A stretch of DNA of 64,000 nucleotides from Agrococcus jenensis (GCF_003752465.1 NZ_RKHJ01000001.1:372001-436000), one strand, 5' to 3'. Shown: positions 10,232-20,700, counted from the stretch's first letter. Notes: a model not told the origin generated them from the sequence alone. Program-made: numbers and translations.

Positions 10232-11011
10232 ATGCTTCCGCCAGCGGCCTCGAGCGGCCCCTTCGACCTCGCGTTCGGCCTGCCCCTGCACCCGCTCGCG
10301 GTGCACGTGCCCGTCGTGCTGCTCCCGCTCGGCGCGCTGTCGGTGCTGCTCTTGCTCGTCGTGCCCCGCTGGCGCGCGCAGCTCGCATGGCCGGTCGTCG
10401 CGGTGCTCGGCATCGCCGCGGTGGGCTCGCTCGCGGCGAAGCTCTCCGGCGAGGCGCTCGCAGCGCGGGTCGGCGCACCGGGCCAGCACGAGGAGCTCGG
10501 CAACTGGCTCGTCGCGATGGCGTGGATCCTCTTCGCCGCGACGCTCGCGTGGTGGCTGTGGCAGCGCAAGCGCCGCCGGCAGCGCCGCGCGACCGGCGTC
10601 ACGGGCGTCATCGTCGGCATCGTGCTGGGGACGCTCGCCGCCGCATCCCTCATCGTCACCGTGCTCACGGGCCACACGGGCGCGACGTCGGTGTGGGGCG
10701 GCCTCGCCGCAGACCCCGCGCCGGCCGCCGCGCCGTCGGCGAGCGCGAGCACGGGCGGGAGCGACGGCACCGAGGGCATCTCGATCGGGGAGGTCGCGCA
10801 GCATGACGACTCCGCGAGCTGCTGGGTCGCGATCGAGGGCACCGTCTACGACCTCACCGGCTGGATCACGCAGCACCCGGGCGGGCCCGACCGCATCCTC
10901 GGCGTCTGCGGCACGGATGCGACCGACGAGTTCGGCACGCAGCACACCGGCCAGGCGGCGCCGGCCGAGCAGCTCAGCCAGTTCGCGATAGGCCAGCTCG
11001 CCGATCGCTGA
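10232..11011 (+). CDS. Membrane protein with DUF2231-like helices and a cytochrome b5-like domain
   Basis: A 259-residue two-part protein. Residues 1-150 hold four hydrophobic helices with LHPLAVHVPVVLLPLG near the start, the pattern of DUF2231-type membrane domains. After a Ser/Ala/Gly-rich linker (about residues 160-180), residues 185-259 form a cytochrome b5-like heme domain: ESCW-like entry DSASCWVAIEGTVYDLTGW, axial-ligand motif HPGG, and a later QHT that could give the second heme histidine. Two cysteines in this domain might form a disulphide if it faces outside. It may pass electrons in the membrane; partner unknown. ATG at 10232 places the first helix near the N-terminus; the longer reading runs through the SRP RNA gene. 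It converges on ackA. Confidence 0.8.
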   Translation: MLPPAASSGPFDLAFGLPLHPLAVHVPVVLLPLGALSVLLLLVVPRWRAQLAWPVVAVLGIAAVGSLAAKLSGEALAARVGAPGQHEELGNWLVAMAWILFAATLAWWLWQRKRRRQRRATGVTGVIVGIVLGTLAAASLIVTVLTGHTGATSVWGGLAADPAPAAAPSASASTGGSDGTEGISIGEVAQHDDSASCWVAIEGTVYDLTGWITQHPGGPDRILGVCGTDATDEFGTQHTGQAAPAEQLSQFAIGQLADR

Positions 11012-11019
11012 GCGCGCGG

Positions 11020-12207
11020 TCAGCCGACGAGGTCGGCGACCTGGCGGGCGATCTCGAGCTCCTCGTTCGTCGGCACGACCCACACCTCGATCGCGGAGCC
11101 GTCGGCCGAGATGCGGCGCTCGCCCCGCCCCGCGTTGCGCTCGGGGTCGAGCACGATGCCGAGCCCCTCGAGGCCTTCGAGCGCGATCTCGCGCACCCGT
11201 GCCGCGTTCTCGCCGATGCCGGCGGTGAAGGCGATGGCGTCGGTGCGCCCGAGGTGCGCGAGGTAGGCGCCCACGGTGCCGCGGAGGCGGTGCCCGACCA
11301 CCTCGAGCGCCTCGACCGCCCGCTCGATGCCCGCGTCCGCGGCCTGCAGCACGTCGCGCATGTCGCCGGTCCCCGTCATCCCGAGCAGTCCTGAGCGCTT
11401 GTTGAGCAGCGTGTCGATCTCGTCGATCGAGAGGCCGGCCACCCGGTGGAGGTGGAAGATGACGCCGGGATCGATGTCGCCCGAGCGCGTGCCCATCACG
11501 AGCCCGGCGAGCGGCGTCATGCCCATCGACGTCTCGACGCTCCGCCCGCCGCGCACGGCGGTCGCGGAGGCGCCGTTGCCGAGGTGCAGCACGATCGTGT
11601 TCACCTCGTCGAGCGGCCGGCCGAGCAGCTCAGCCATGCGGCGCGAGACGAACTGGTGGCTCGTGCCGTGGAAGCCGTACTTGCGGATGCGGTGCTCGGC
11701 GGCGACCTGCGCCTCGATCGCGTACCGATGCGCCGCGGGCGGGATGGTCAGGTGGAAGGCCGTGTCGAAGACGGCGACGTGCGGGTAGCCAGGGAAGGTC
11801 GCCCTAGCCGAGCGGATGCCCTGCAGGTTGGCCGGGTTGTGCAGCGGGGCGAGCGGCGCGAGGTCCTCGATCTGCTGCTGGACGTCCTCGTCGATGCGCA
11901 CCGCGCGGTCGAAGCGAGCGCCGCCCTGCACGACGCGGTGCCCGACGCCCAGCAGCTGGGCGCTGTCGAGCGACGGCCCGTGCTGGTCGAACTGCCGCAG
12001 CACCCAGCCGAACGCGTGCTCGTGGTCGGGGATCACGCGCCGCTCGACGACCTTCTCGATGCCCGGCGCCTGGTGCTTGGCCTCGCCGGTCGTCTCGCCG
12101 ATCCGCTCGATGAGGCCGCCCGCGAGCGCCGCACCCGAGTCGACGTCGACGAGCTGGTACTTCAGGCTCGACGAGCCCGCGTTGATGACGAAGACCGAGC
12201 GCGTCAT
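11020..12207 (-). CDS. ackA: Acetate kinase
   Basis: Interconverts acetyl phosphate and acetate with ADP/ATP. The 395-residue product has the ASKHA start VINAGSSSLKYQL, HNPANL, the signature VAVFDTAFH, the HGTSH motif, and the adenosine motif TAGIGENAA. Length is typical. The ATG at 12207 overlaps the pta stop by 4 bases, so the pair is translationally coupled. Together with Pta it makes the acetate overflow and acetate-activation route. Confidence 0.98.
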   Translation of the reverse strand: MTRSVFVINAGSSSLKYQLVDVDSGAALAGGLIERIGETTGEAKHQAPGIEKVVERRVIPDHEHAFGWVLRQFDQHGPSLDSAQLLGVGHRVVQGGARFDRAVRIDEDVQQQIEDLAPLAPLHNPANLQGIRSARATFPGYPHVAVFDTAFHLTIPPAAHRYAIEAQVAAEHRIRKYGFHGTSHQFVSRRMAELLGRPLDEVNTIVLHLGNGASATAVRGGRSVETSMGMTPLAGLVMGTRSGDIDPGVIFHLHRVAGLSIDEIDTLLNKRSGLLGMTGTGDMRDVLQAADAGIERAVEALEVVGHRLRGTVGAYLAHLGRTDAIAFTAGIGENAARVREIALEGLEGLGIVLDPERNAGRGERRISADGSAIEVWVVPTNEELEIARQVADLVG

Positions 12208-14312
12208 GCTGCGCCGCCCGCGCTCGCCTCGGCCTGCGCCTGGATCGCGGTGATCGCGATCGTGTTCACGATGTCGCTCACGAGCGCGCCGCGCGAGAGG
12301 TCGTTGACCGGCTTGTTGAGGCCCTGCAGCACCGGCCCGATCGCGAGCGCGCCCGCGGACCGCTGCACCGCCTTGTAGGTGTTGTTGCCCGTGTTGAGAT
12401 CGGGGAAGACGAAGACGGTCGCCCGCCCGGCCACCTGCGAATCGGGCATCTTCTTCTGCGCCACCGCCGCATCCGCCGCCGCGTCGTACTGCAGCGGGCC
12501 CTCGACGAGCAGCTCGGGGGCGCGCTCCCGCACGAGCGCGGTGGCCGCTCGCACGCGGTCGACCTCCGCGCCCGTGCCCGACTCGCCGGTCGAGTACGAG
12601 AGCATCGCGACGCGCGGCTCGATGCCGAAGTCGCGCGCGGTCTGCGCCGACGAGACGGCGATGTCGGCGAGCTCCTCGACGGTCGGCTCCGGGATGACCG
12701 CGCAGTCGCCGTAGACGAGCACGCGGTCCGAGAGCGCCATCAGGAAGACGCTCGAGACGACGGAGACGCCCGGCTTCGTCTTGATCGTCTCGAACGACGG
12801 CTTGATCGTGTGCGCGGTCGTGTGCGCCGCACCCGACACCATGCCGTCGGCGTCGCCGGTGTGCACCATGAGCGTGCCGAAGTAGGAGACGTCGAGCAGC
12901 CGCTCCATGGCCTGCTCGATCGTGACGCCCTTGTGCGCGCGGAGCCGCTGGTACTCGGCCGCGTAGCGCGGCCGCAGCTCGGCGTCGTCGGTCGCGACGA
13001 TGCGGGCGTCGGCCAGGTCGAGCCCGAGCGCCGCGGCGCGCTGCCGGATCGCGGCCTCGTCGCCCAGGATCGTGAGGCGGGCGATGCCGCGCGCGAGCAC
13101 CGTGGACGCGGCCTGCAGGATGCGGTCGTCCTCGCCCTCGGGCAGCACGATGTGGCGCACGTCGGCCCGCGCCCGCTCGATGAGGCTGTGCTCGAAGATG
13201 AGCGGCGTGACGACGTCGCTCGTCGCGACCTCGAGCCGCTCGAGCAGCGCGTCGGCGTCGACGTGCTCGTCGAAGAGCGCGAGGGCCGCGTCGCGCTTGC
13301 GCTGCGTGCCGTCGATGAGGGAGCCGCGGGTGGTCGCGATGCGCCGCGCGGTCTCGTAGGTGCCGTGCGGGCTGCGGCCGATCGGGAGGTCGAGGTCGAG
13401 GCCGTCGAGCAGCCGCTGCACCGCGGGATGCAGCTCGAAGCCGCCGTTCAGCACGATGCCCGCGATCGACGGGAAGGTCTCGGACTGCTGCGCGAGCAGC
13501 GTGCCGACGACGACGTCGGAGCGGTCGCCCGGCATCACGAGGATGCCGCCCTCGATGAGGCGCTCGAGCACGTGCTCCATCGACATGCCCGCGACCACGG
13601 TGCCGAGCGACTCCCGCTGCAGCAGCTCGGGGTCACCGCGCACGAGCTCCGCGTCGGTCGCGCGGAAGAGCGTGCCGACGCTCGGGGCGCTCAGCAGCGC
13701 GTCCTCCGGGATCGACCACACCGGCACCTCGGCGGGCACCGCATCCGCGATCGCGGCGGGGATGCCGTCGATCGCATCCGGGTCGGCGCGGTTCACGATC
13801 ACGCCCGCGATGGACGCGTGCGCCGCGGTGAGCTCGGCCGTCGTGACCTCTGCCAGCTGCCGCAGCTCGTCGGGCGTGCGGGGCGCGTCGGTCTCGGGGT
13901 CGTGACCGCCGAGCACGAGCAGCACCGACGCGCCGAGGTTGGCGGCGACGCGCGCGTTGAAGCCGAGCTCGGTGGGGCTGCCGACGTCGGTGTAGTCGGA
14001 TCCGACGATGACGATCGCGTCGAAGCGCTCGTCGATGCGGTGGTACCGGTCGACGATCGTCGAGAGCGCCGCCTCCGCGTCGTCGTGGACCGCGGCGTAC
14101 GTCGTGCCGATCGCCTCGTCGTACTCGAGGTCGACCGCGTCGTGGGCGAGCAGCAGCTCGAGCACGCGGTCGCGCTCCTGCGACGAGCGGGCGATCGGGC
14201 GGAACACGCCGACCCGCCCGACGCGGCGGCTGAGGGCCTCGACGAGCCCCAGCGCGACGATCGACTTGCCGGCATGTCCCTCCGGGGACGCGATCACGAT
14301 GCGGGTCGGCAC
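12204..14312 (-). CDS. pta: Phosphate acetyltransferase (long form with DRTGG region)
   Basis: Converts acetyl-CoA and phosphate to acetyl phosphate and CoA. The 702-residue long-form enzyme has an N-terminal dethiobiotin-synthetase-like P-loop domain (VIASPEGHAGKSIVALGL), a central DRTGG domain (about residues 205-320), and the C-terminal catalytic domain with LPEGEDDRILQAA and VSGAAHTTAHTIKP. GTG at 14312 was chosen because TGGGGGAC precedes it and VPTRIVIASPEGH is the normal family start; an upstream ATG adds 12 residues without homology. It forms an operon with ackA. Its promoter must lie in the 130 bases shared with the divergent subtilase gene, whose upstream 21-bp box is nearby. Confidence 0.97.
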   Translation of the reverse strand: MPTRIVIASPEGHAGKSIVALGLVEALSRRVGRVGVFRPIARSSQERDRVLELLLAHDAVDLEYDEAIGTTYAAVHDDAEAALSTIVDRYHRIDERFDAIVIVGSDYTDVGSPTELGFNARVAANLGASVLLVLGGHDPETDAPRTPDELRQLAEVTTAELTAAHASIAGVIVNRADPDAIDGIPAAIADAVPAEVPVWSIPEDALLSAPSVGTLFRATDAELVRGDPELLQRESLGTVVAGMSMEHVLERLIEGGILVMPGDRSDVVVGTLLAQQSETFPSIAGIVLNGGFELHPAVQRLLDGLDLDLPIGRSPHGTYETARRIATTRGSLIDGTQRKRDAALALFDEHVDADALLERLEVATSDVVTPLIFEHSLIERARADVRHIVLPEGEDDRILQAASTVLARGIARLTILGDEAAIRQRAAALGLDLADARIVATDDAELRPRYAAEYQRLRAHKGVTIEQAMERLLDVSYFGTLMVHTGDADGMVSGAAHTTAHTIKPSFETIKTKPGVSVVSSVFLMALSDRVLVYGDCAVIPEPTVEELADIAVSSAQTARDFGIEPRVAMLSYSTGESGTGAEVDRVRAATALVRERAPELLVEGPLQYDAAADAAVAQKKMPDSQVAGRATVFVFPDLNTGNNTYKAVQRSAGALAIGPVLQGLNKPVNDLSRGALVSDIVNTIAITAIQAQAEASAGGAA

Positions 14313-14342
14313 GTCCCCCAGGCTAGTCCTCGATGTCTGGGC

Positions 14343-14363
14343 GGTCACGAAACGGTAACGCTT
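14343..14363 (+). promoter_or_regulatory. 21-bp regulatory box upstream of subtilase 1 (MtrA-like)
   Basis: These 21 bases, GG then TCACGAAACGGTAACGCTT, are identical to 17587-17607 upstream of the second subtilase. Each holds a direct repeat GTCACG-N5-GTAACG with an 11-base period. This resembles binding boxes reported for the envelope-stress regulator MtrA, which controls actinobacterial cell-wall enzymes; the family comparison is from memory. The box ends 34 bases before a -10-like CAGGAT at 14398, the same spacing as for the paralogue. Confidence 0.6.
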
Positions 14364-14397
14364 GCGTCAACGCAACTTTGCAGACGGTGAAGGCAGT

Positions 14398-14403
14398 CAG
14401 GAT
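14398..14403 (+). promoter_or_regulatory. Putative -10 element of subtilase 1
   Basis: CAGGAT lies 45 bases before the GTG start. It stands at exactly the distance from the upstream box that TAGATT has in the second gene. Confidence 0.4.
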
Positions 14404-14442
14404 GGACGCCACATGCCATGGGCACCACCCGAAGGGAACACC

Positions 14443-17400
14443 GTGAGTTCACCGAGCACGAAGCGGACGGCGCTGCGCCGCGCCGTAGCGGTCGGGACGG
14501 CGATCGCGCTCAGCGCGAGCGCGAGCGTCCTGACCGCCACGACCGCCAACGCGGTCGCACAGCCGTCCGGGGCGACGACCTACGAGGACGGGCGCTACGT
14601 CGTCGTCCTCGCCGAGGACGCCCTCGCCACCTACGACGGAGGCATCCGGGGCCTCGCCCCGACCGCGCCGCAGCGCGGCCAGGACCTCGACGCCTCCTCG
14701 CCCGCCTCGCGGGCGTACGACGCCCACCTGCAGGCCCGTCACCAGGATGTCGCCGCCGCGGTGGGTGCCACCATCGACGTCGATCTGACGGCGGCGATCA
14801 ACGGCTTCGTCGCCGACCTCACCGCTGAGCAGGCGGAGGACCTGTCGCGCCAGGCCGGGGTGCGCTCGGTCGAGCCCAACGAGATCCTCCAGATCACCGG
14901 CTCCCCCGCGAACGAGTACCTCGAGCTCGAGACGCTCTGGGAGCAGGTCGGCGGCATGGGCGAGGCGGGTGCCGGCGTCGTCGTCGGCGTGCTCGACACG
15001 GGCATCGCCCCGGAGAACCCCTTCTTCGCCGGCGAGTCGCTCGGCACGGCCCCCGGCTCCGAGCCGTACCTCGACGGCGAGACGATCACCTTCGAGAAGG
15101 GCGACGGCGGCACGTTCACCGGCGTCTGCGAGACCGGTTCCGGCTTCACCGCCGATGACTGCTCGACGAAGATCGTCGGAGCCCGCTACTTCGTCGACGG
15201 CTTCGGCGCGAGCCGGCTCGGCACGGCGTCGCAGGTGCCCGGTGAGTACCTCTCGCCGCGGGACGGCGACGGCCACGGCTCGCACACGGCCTCCACGGCC
15301 GCGGGCAACGCGGATGTCGCGATCACCTCGGTCGGCGGTGCCGATCTCGGCACCATGTCGGGCGTCGCCCCCGAGGCGCGCATCGCTGCGTACAAGGTCT
15401 GCTGGTCGGGTCCCGACCCGGCCGTGACCACGGACGACGGGTGCTCGTCGACCGACCTCGTCGCAGCGATCGACCAGGCCGTGATCGACGGCGTCGACGT
15501 CATCAACTACTCCATCGGCGGCGGCGCGGCGACGTCGGTCGTCGCGGCCACCGACGTCGCATTCCTCGGCGCTGCCGCGGCAGGCGTCTTCGTCTCGGCC
15601 TCGGCGGGCAACTCCGGGCCGGGCGCATCGACCCTCGACCACGCGTCGCCCTGGTACACGACGGTCGCGGCGACGACGATCCCGAACTTCGAGGCGACCG
15701 TGACGCTCGCGGACGGCTCGAAGATCTCCGGCGGCTCCATCACGGTGCCGGCTGCCGGGCTCACGGGCCAGCTGGTCGCCGCTCGCGCGATCCCGGCCAG
15801 CGGCCAGACCGCGGCGAACGCCGCGCTCTGCCTCCCCGGCTCGCTCGATGCGATGGCAGCGGCCGGGAAGATCGTGGTCTGCGAGCGCGGCGGGAACGCG
15901 CGCGTCGAGAAGTCGGAGGTGGCCGCAGCCGCCGGCGCCATCGGCGCCATCGTGGTCAACGTGACGCCGGGGTCGATCGACCTCGACGACCACGCGATCC
16001 CGACCGTCCACGTCGACGCGCAGCACCTCGCCGCCGTGAACGCCGCCGCCGCGGCGCGCGAGACGGTCACGCTGACCCAGGGCAACACCTCGGGCGTCGC
16101 GACGCCCGCGCCCGTCGTCGCCGGCTTCTCGTCGCGCGGCCCCGTGCTCGCCGACGGATCCGACGTGATCAAGCCCGACATCGCCGCGCCGGGCGTGGGC
16201 ATCGTCGCCGCCGCGTGGCAGGCTCCTGGCGGTCCCGACCGCTACGAGTTCCTCTCCGGCACCTCGATGGCCGCTCCGCACATCGCGGGCCTCGCGGCGA
16301 TCTACCTCTCGGAGCACCCGCTCGCCTCGCCCGCCGAGGTGAAGAGCGCGCTCATGACGAGCGCCGAGGACACCGTGCTCGCGAACGGCGACCGGGAGAC
16401 CGACCCGTTCAGCCAGGGTGCGGGCATCGTCGACTCGCCGACGTTCCTGGAGCCCGGGCTGTACTACGAGAACGGCACCGAGGACTGGTACGGCTACCTC
16501 CGCGGCCTGGGCTACGGCCTGCCGGACGCGTGGGTCGGGGAGGCGATCGACCCGAGCGACCTCAACATCCCGTCGATCGGCATCGGCGCGCTCGCCGGGA
16601 CGCAGACGGTCACCCGCACGCTGACGGCGCACGAGGCCGGCAGCTACGCGGTCTCGGTCGAGGGCGTCGAGGGTGTCGAGGTCGAGGTGTCGCCCCAGAC
16701 GCTCGACTTCGCCGCACCCGGTGACACGCAGACGTACTCGGTGACGTTCACCGTGACGTCGGCGACCCCGGATGCCTGGACGAACGGGTTCCTGACCTGG
16801 GCGAACGACGCGCACGCCGTGCGCTCGCCGATCGCCGTCCGGCCGCTGGCACTCGACGTGCCGGCATGGGCCACGGCATCGGGCCGGGTCGGCTCGATCG
16901 AGATCGAGGGCATCGCCGGACTCTCCGGTGAGCTCACGACCACGACGGCCGGCTTCGCGGCGTACGCGGACCTCGGGCGCGACGCGGGCGTGACGAACGA
17001 CGAGTTCGTCTACCCGGTCACGATCCGCGACGGCGAGCTCGCGCACGACTTCGTGCTCGCGGGCGATGAGACCGTCGCGGACCTCGACCTCTACGTCTAC
17101 CGGCTCAACAGCGCCGGTCAGCCGGTCGAGGAGTGGGTGGGCGGCACGTCGTCGGCCGACGAGGCGGTGCTCCTCGAGGACCCGCAGCCGGGCGCCTACG
17201 CGGTGCTCGTGCACGTGTACGCCGTGGACGGGGGCGCGTCGACGCCGTTCGTCCTCGAGCACGCCGCCCTCTCGCCGAACGGCGGCAAGGGCAAGCTGAT
17301 GGCGAGCCCGTCGTCGCAGTCGGTGTCGGTGGGCGACACGTTCACGGTCGACGCCGACTGGCGCGGGCTCGGCGCCAACGAGCAGTACCTCGGCGTCGTG

Positions 17401-17490
17401 ATGACCGAGCTGGGCGGCTTCACCGAGCGCACCTACGTGTACGCGGAGTCGGCCCCCGGCCCGACGACCGGTCGAGGTCAGCTGCCGTAG
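14443..17490 (+). CDS. Secreted subtilisin-like serine protease (S8) with PA domain
   Basis: A 1015-residue secreted protease. The signal peptide is KRTALRRAVAVGTAIALS followed by a hydrophobic stretch and a likely cut after TANA near residue 37. An I9-type inhibitor propeptide (about 45-150) follows. The S8 domain has catalytic Asp185 (GVLDTGI), His278 (DGHGSHTA), oxyanion Asn390 (SAGNSGPG) and Ser608 (SGTSMAAPH). A PA domain is inserted at about 430-540, between the catalytic His and Ser. Fibronectin-like and beta-sandwich domains fill the C-terminal third. GTG at 14443 was chosen because GAAGGGAAC lies just before it and the signal peptide begins there. It stops where its downstream paralogue continues into cell-wall-binding repeats, so it is probably released into the medium. 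Confidence 0.93.
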   Translation: MSSPSTKRTALRRAVAVGTAIALSASASVLTATTANAVAQPSGATTYEDGRYVVVLAEDALATYDGGIRGLAPTAPQRGQDLDASSPASRAYDAHLQARHQDVAAAVGATIDVDLTAAINGFVADLTAEQAEDLSRQAGVRSVEPNEILQITGSPANEYLELETLWEQVGGMGEAGAGVVVGVLDTGIAPENPFFAGESLGTAPGSEPYLDGETITFEKGDGGTFTGVCETGSGFTADDCSTKIVGARYFVDGFGASRLGTASQVPGEYLSPRDGDGHGSHTASTAAGNADVAITSVGGADLGTMSGVAPEARIAAYKVCWSGPDPAVTTDDGCSSTDLVAAIDQAVIDGVDVINYSIGGGAATSVVAATDVAFLGAAAAGVFVSASAGNSGPGASTLDHASPWYTTVAATTIPNFEATVTLADGSKISGGSITVPAAGLTGQLVAARAIPASGQTAANAALCLPGSLDAMAAAGKIVVCERGGNARVEKSEVAAAAGAIGAIVVNVTPGSIDLDDHAIPTVHVDAQHLAAVNAAAAARETVTLTQGNTSGVATPAPVVAGFSSRGPVLADGSDVIKPDIAAPGVGIVAAAWQAPGGPDRYEFLSGTSMAAPHIAGLAAIYLSEHPLASPAEVKSALMTSAEDTVLANGDRETDPFSQGAGIVDSPTFLEPGLYYENGTEDWYGYLRGLGYGLPDAWVGEAIDPSDLNIPSIGIGALAGTQTVTRTLTAHEAGSYAVSVEGVEGVEVEVSPQTLDFAAPGDTQTYSVTFTVTSATPDAWTNGFLTWANDAHAVRSPIAVRPLALDVPAWATASGRVGSIEIEGIAGLSGELTTTTAGFAAYADLGRDAGVTNDEFVYPVTIRDGELAHDFVLAGDETVADLDLYVYRLNSAGQPVEEWVGGTSSADEAVLLEDPQPGAYAVLVHVYAVDGGASTPFVLEHAALSPNGGKGKLMASPSSQSVSVGDTFTVDADWRGLGANEQYLGVVMTELGGFTERTYVYAESAPGPTTGRGQLP

Positions 17491-17503
17491 CGCAGCAGGG
17501 CCG

Positions 17504-17537
17504 GAGCGGGGCGGGGGCGCGAGCCCCCGCCCCGCTC
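17504..17537. terminator. Terminator after subtilase 1
   Basis: GAGCGGGGCGGGGGC (17504-17518) pairs perfectly with its complement at 17523-17537 around a 4-base loop. It separates the two subtilase genes, so each probably has its own promoter. Confidence 0.85.
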
Positions 17538-17586
17538 TCGTCGCACCGCGCCGTCCCGCTCGCCGACGGGGCGGCGTCCGGCGGAA

Positions 17587-17607
17587 GGTCACGAAACGGT
17601 AACGCTT
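17587..17607 (+). promoter_or_regulatory. 21-bp regulatory box upstream of subtilase 2 (MtrA-like)
   Basis: Identical to 14343-14363. It has the GTCACG-N5-GTAACG direct repeat and ends 34 bases before TAGATT (17642). The conservation of both sequence and spacing points to one shared activator or repressor. Confidence 0.6.
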
Positions 17608-17641
17608 CCGGTACCCCATGTTCCTGCGCACAGTCCCGCCA

Positions 17642-17647
17642 TAGATT
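17642..17647 (+). promoter_or_regulatory. Putative -10 element of subtilase 2
   Basis: TAGATT, 54 bases before the GTG at 17702, is a good actinobacterial -10 hexamer. Its distance from the upstream box is the same as in the paralogue. Confidence 0.5.
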
Positions 17648-17701
17648 CGAGCGCATCCGCCCCCGACGACGGGGGCTTCGTCCTGAACGAAGGATCACCC
17701 T

Positions 17702-20700
17702 GTGAGCACACTGAAGTCCAAGCGTGTGCGCCTTCGCAGCGGCATCGCACTCACCACCGCCCTCGCGCTCAGCGCGGGGGCGTCGGTGCTTGGTGCGTCC
17801 GCGGCGAGCGCCGCTCCCACGCAACCACCGATCGACACGAGCGGCTTCGATGCCGGTCGCTACATCGTCGTCCTCGACCAGGACCCCCTGGCCACCTACC
17901 GCGGCGGCCTCCCCAACCTCGCTCGCACGGCTCCGCTCGGCACGGACGACATCGACCTCGACACCTCGGCGGCCGACGCGTACGCGGCGCACCTCGAGAG
18001 CGAGCAGTCGCAGGTGGCCTCCGCCATCGGCGCCGACATCGCGGCGAGCCTCACGACCACGATGAACGGCTTCATCGCCGACCTCTCGCGGGAGCAGGCG
18101 CTCGAGCTCTCGCGCGACGCGCGCGTCTCGCAGATCTTCCCGGACGAGATCCAGCAGATCCAGGCGAGCCCCGCCAACGAGTACCTCGACCTCGAGGGCC
18201 TCTGGGCGCAGGCCGGCGGCGTGGACGCCGCTGGTGAGGGCGTCGTCGTCGGCGTGCTCGACACCGGCATCGCCCCCGAGAACCCGCTCTTCGCCGGCGA
18301 CCCGCTGGGCACGACGCCCGGTGCGGAGCCGTACCTCAACGCGCAGGGCCAGATCGTCTACGCGAAGGGCGACGGCAACACCTTCACCGGCGTCTGCCAG
18401 ACGGGCGAGCAGTTCGAGGCATCCGACTGCTCGACGAAGATCGTCTCGGCCCGCTACTACGTCGACGGCTTCGAGGCCGAGAACATCGGCACCGAGACGC
18501 AGATCCCCGGCGAGTACCTCTCGCCGCGCGACGGCGACGCCCACGGCTCGCACACCGCCTCCACGGCGGCCGGCAACGCCGAGGTGCCCGTGACCTCGCC
18601 CGGTGGCGCCGACCTCGGCACCATGTCGGGCGTCGCGCCCGAGGCGCGCATCGCCGCGTACAAGGTGTGCTGGTCGGGTCCCGACCCCACGACGACCGAC
18701 GACGACGGCTGCTCGACGAGCGACTCCGTCCAGGCGATCGAGCAGGCGACGGAGGATGGCGTCGACGTCATCAACTTCTCCATCGGCGGCGGCGCGGCGA
18801 CCTCGGTCGTCACGGCTGACGACATCGCGTTCCTCGGCGCTGCCGCGGCCGGTGTGTTCGTCTCCGTCTCGGCGGGCAACGACGGCCCCGGTGCCTCGAC
18901 GCTCGACCACGGCGCCCCCTGGTACACCACGGTGGCCGCGGCCAGCGTGCCGAACTACGAGGCGACCGTCGTCCTGCCGGGCGACGTGCGCATCCCCGGC
19001 GGCTCGGTGACCGTGCCGATGGGCGACGACGCTGAGACGATCAGCGGCGAGTTCGTCTACGCGGGCGACATCCCGGCAGCAGGCGTGGACGCGGAGGACG
19101 CGGCGCTCTGCCAGATCGACACCCTCGACGAGGCGGCGGCAGCGGGCAAGATCGTGCTCTGCGACCGCGGCGTCAACGCGCGCGCGGAGAAGTCGCAGGT
19201 CGTCGCCGACGCCGGCGGCATCGCGACGGTGCTCGTCAACGTGACGCCGGGGTCGATCGACCTCGACGACCACGCCGTGCCGACGATCCACGTCGACGCC
19301 GAGTACCGCGACGAGCTGCTCGCAGCCGCCGACGGCACCACGGTGATCTCGTTCGAGCCGGGCAACACGTCGGGCATCGAGACGGTCGCTCCGGTCGTGG
19401 CCGGCTTCTCGTCGCGCGGCCCGGTCCTGGCCGAGGGCAGCGATGTCCTCAAGCCGGACGTCACGGCTCCGGGCGTCGGCATCATCGCCGCCGGCCCGAA
19501 CCCGGCCGCCGGCGAGCCGACCTACGAGTTCCTCTCGGGCACGTCGATGTCGGCCCCGCACGTCGCGGGTCTCGGCGCGATCTACCTGGGTGTCCACCCG
19601 AACGCGTCGCCGGCGGAGGTCAAGTCCGCGCTCATGACGACGGCGACCGACACCCGCAACCTCGACGGGACCGTCTCGACGGACCCGTGGGCACAGGGCG
19701 CCGGCTTCGTGAACACGCAGTCGATGCTCGACGCGGGCCTGGTCTACGAGGCCGGCACGGCTGACTGGTACGGCTACCTCCGCGGGCTCGGCTACGTGCT
19801 GCCCGACGAGTGGGTCGGCAGCCCGATCGATCCGAGCGACCTCAACCAGGCGTCGATCGCGATCGGCTCGCTGGCAGGCACGCAGACGATCACCCGCTCG
19901 GTCACGTCGCTCGAGGCCGGCACCTACACGCCGTCGGTCCAGGACGTCCCTGGCGTCGACGTCGAGGTGTCGCCGTCGTCGCTCGCGTTCACCGAGGCCG
20001 GGCAGACGCTCGACTACACGGTGACGTTCACGACCACGACCGCCGAGCTCGGCACCTGGTCGTCGGGCTTCCTCACCTGGACGAGCGCCGAGCACACGGT
20101 CCGGTCGCCCATCGCGGTGCAGCCGGTCGCCGTCGCGGCGCCGGTCTGGGTCGAGGGCATGGGCACCGTCGGCGAGACCCCCATCACCGCCATGTCGGGC
20201 ATCGAGGGCACCATCGGCCTCGAGGCGAACGGCCTCGCGCCGTTCAGCCAGCTCGGTGCGGACACCGGTGCGAAGGACGAGGAGTTCGCGTACGAGTTCT
20301 CGATCCCCGAGGGCGAGCTCGTGCACTACTTCTCGCTCGACGCCGCGGACGACACGTCGGACCTCGACCTGTTCGTCTACCTGCTCGACGACGAGGGCGA
20401 GGCCATCGCCGAGTACGTCGCCGGCACGGGCTCGGCCGATGAGGAGCTGCTCCTCGACGCCCCGACGGCCGGTGACTACGTCGCGTACGTCGACGTCTTC
20501 GCTGCCAACGGAGACGGCACCGAGGCGAGCTTCACGCTCGACCACGTCGGTGTCGGCGAGGGCCAGCAGGAGGGCCAGTTCCGGACCGAGCCCAGCTCGG
20601 TCGACGTCGGCATCGGCGACGAGTTCGTGTTCTCGGCCAAGTGGAACGGCCTGGACGTGAACTCCGAGTACCTCGGCATCATCGAGTACTCCGGCACGGA

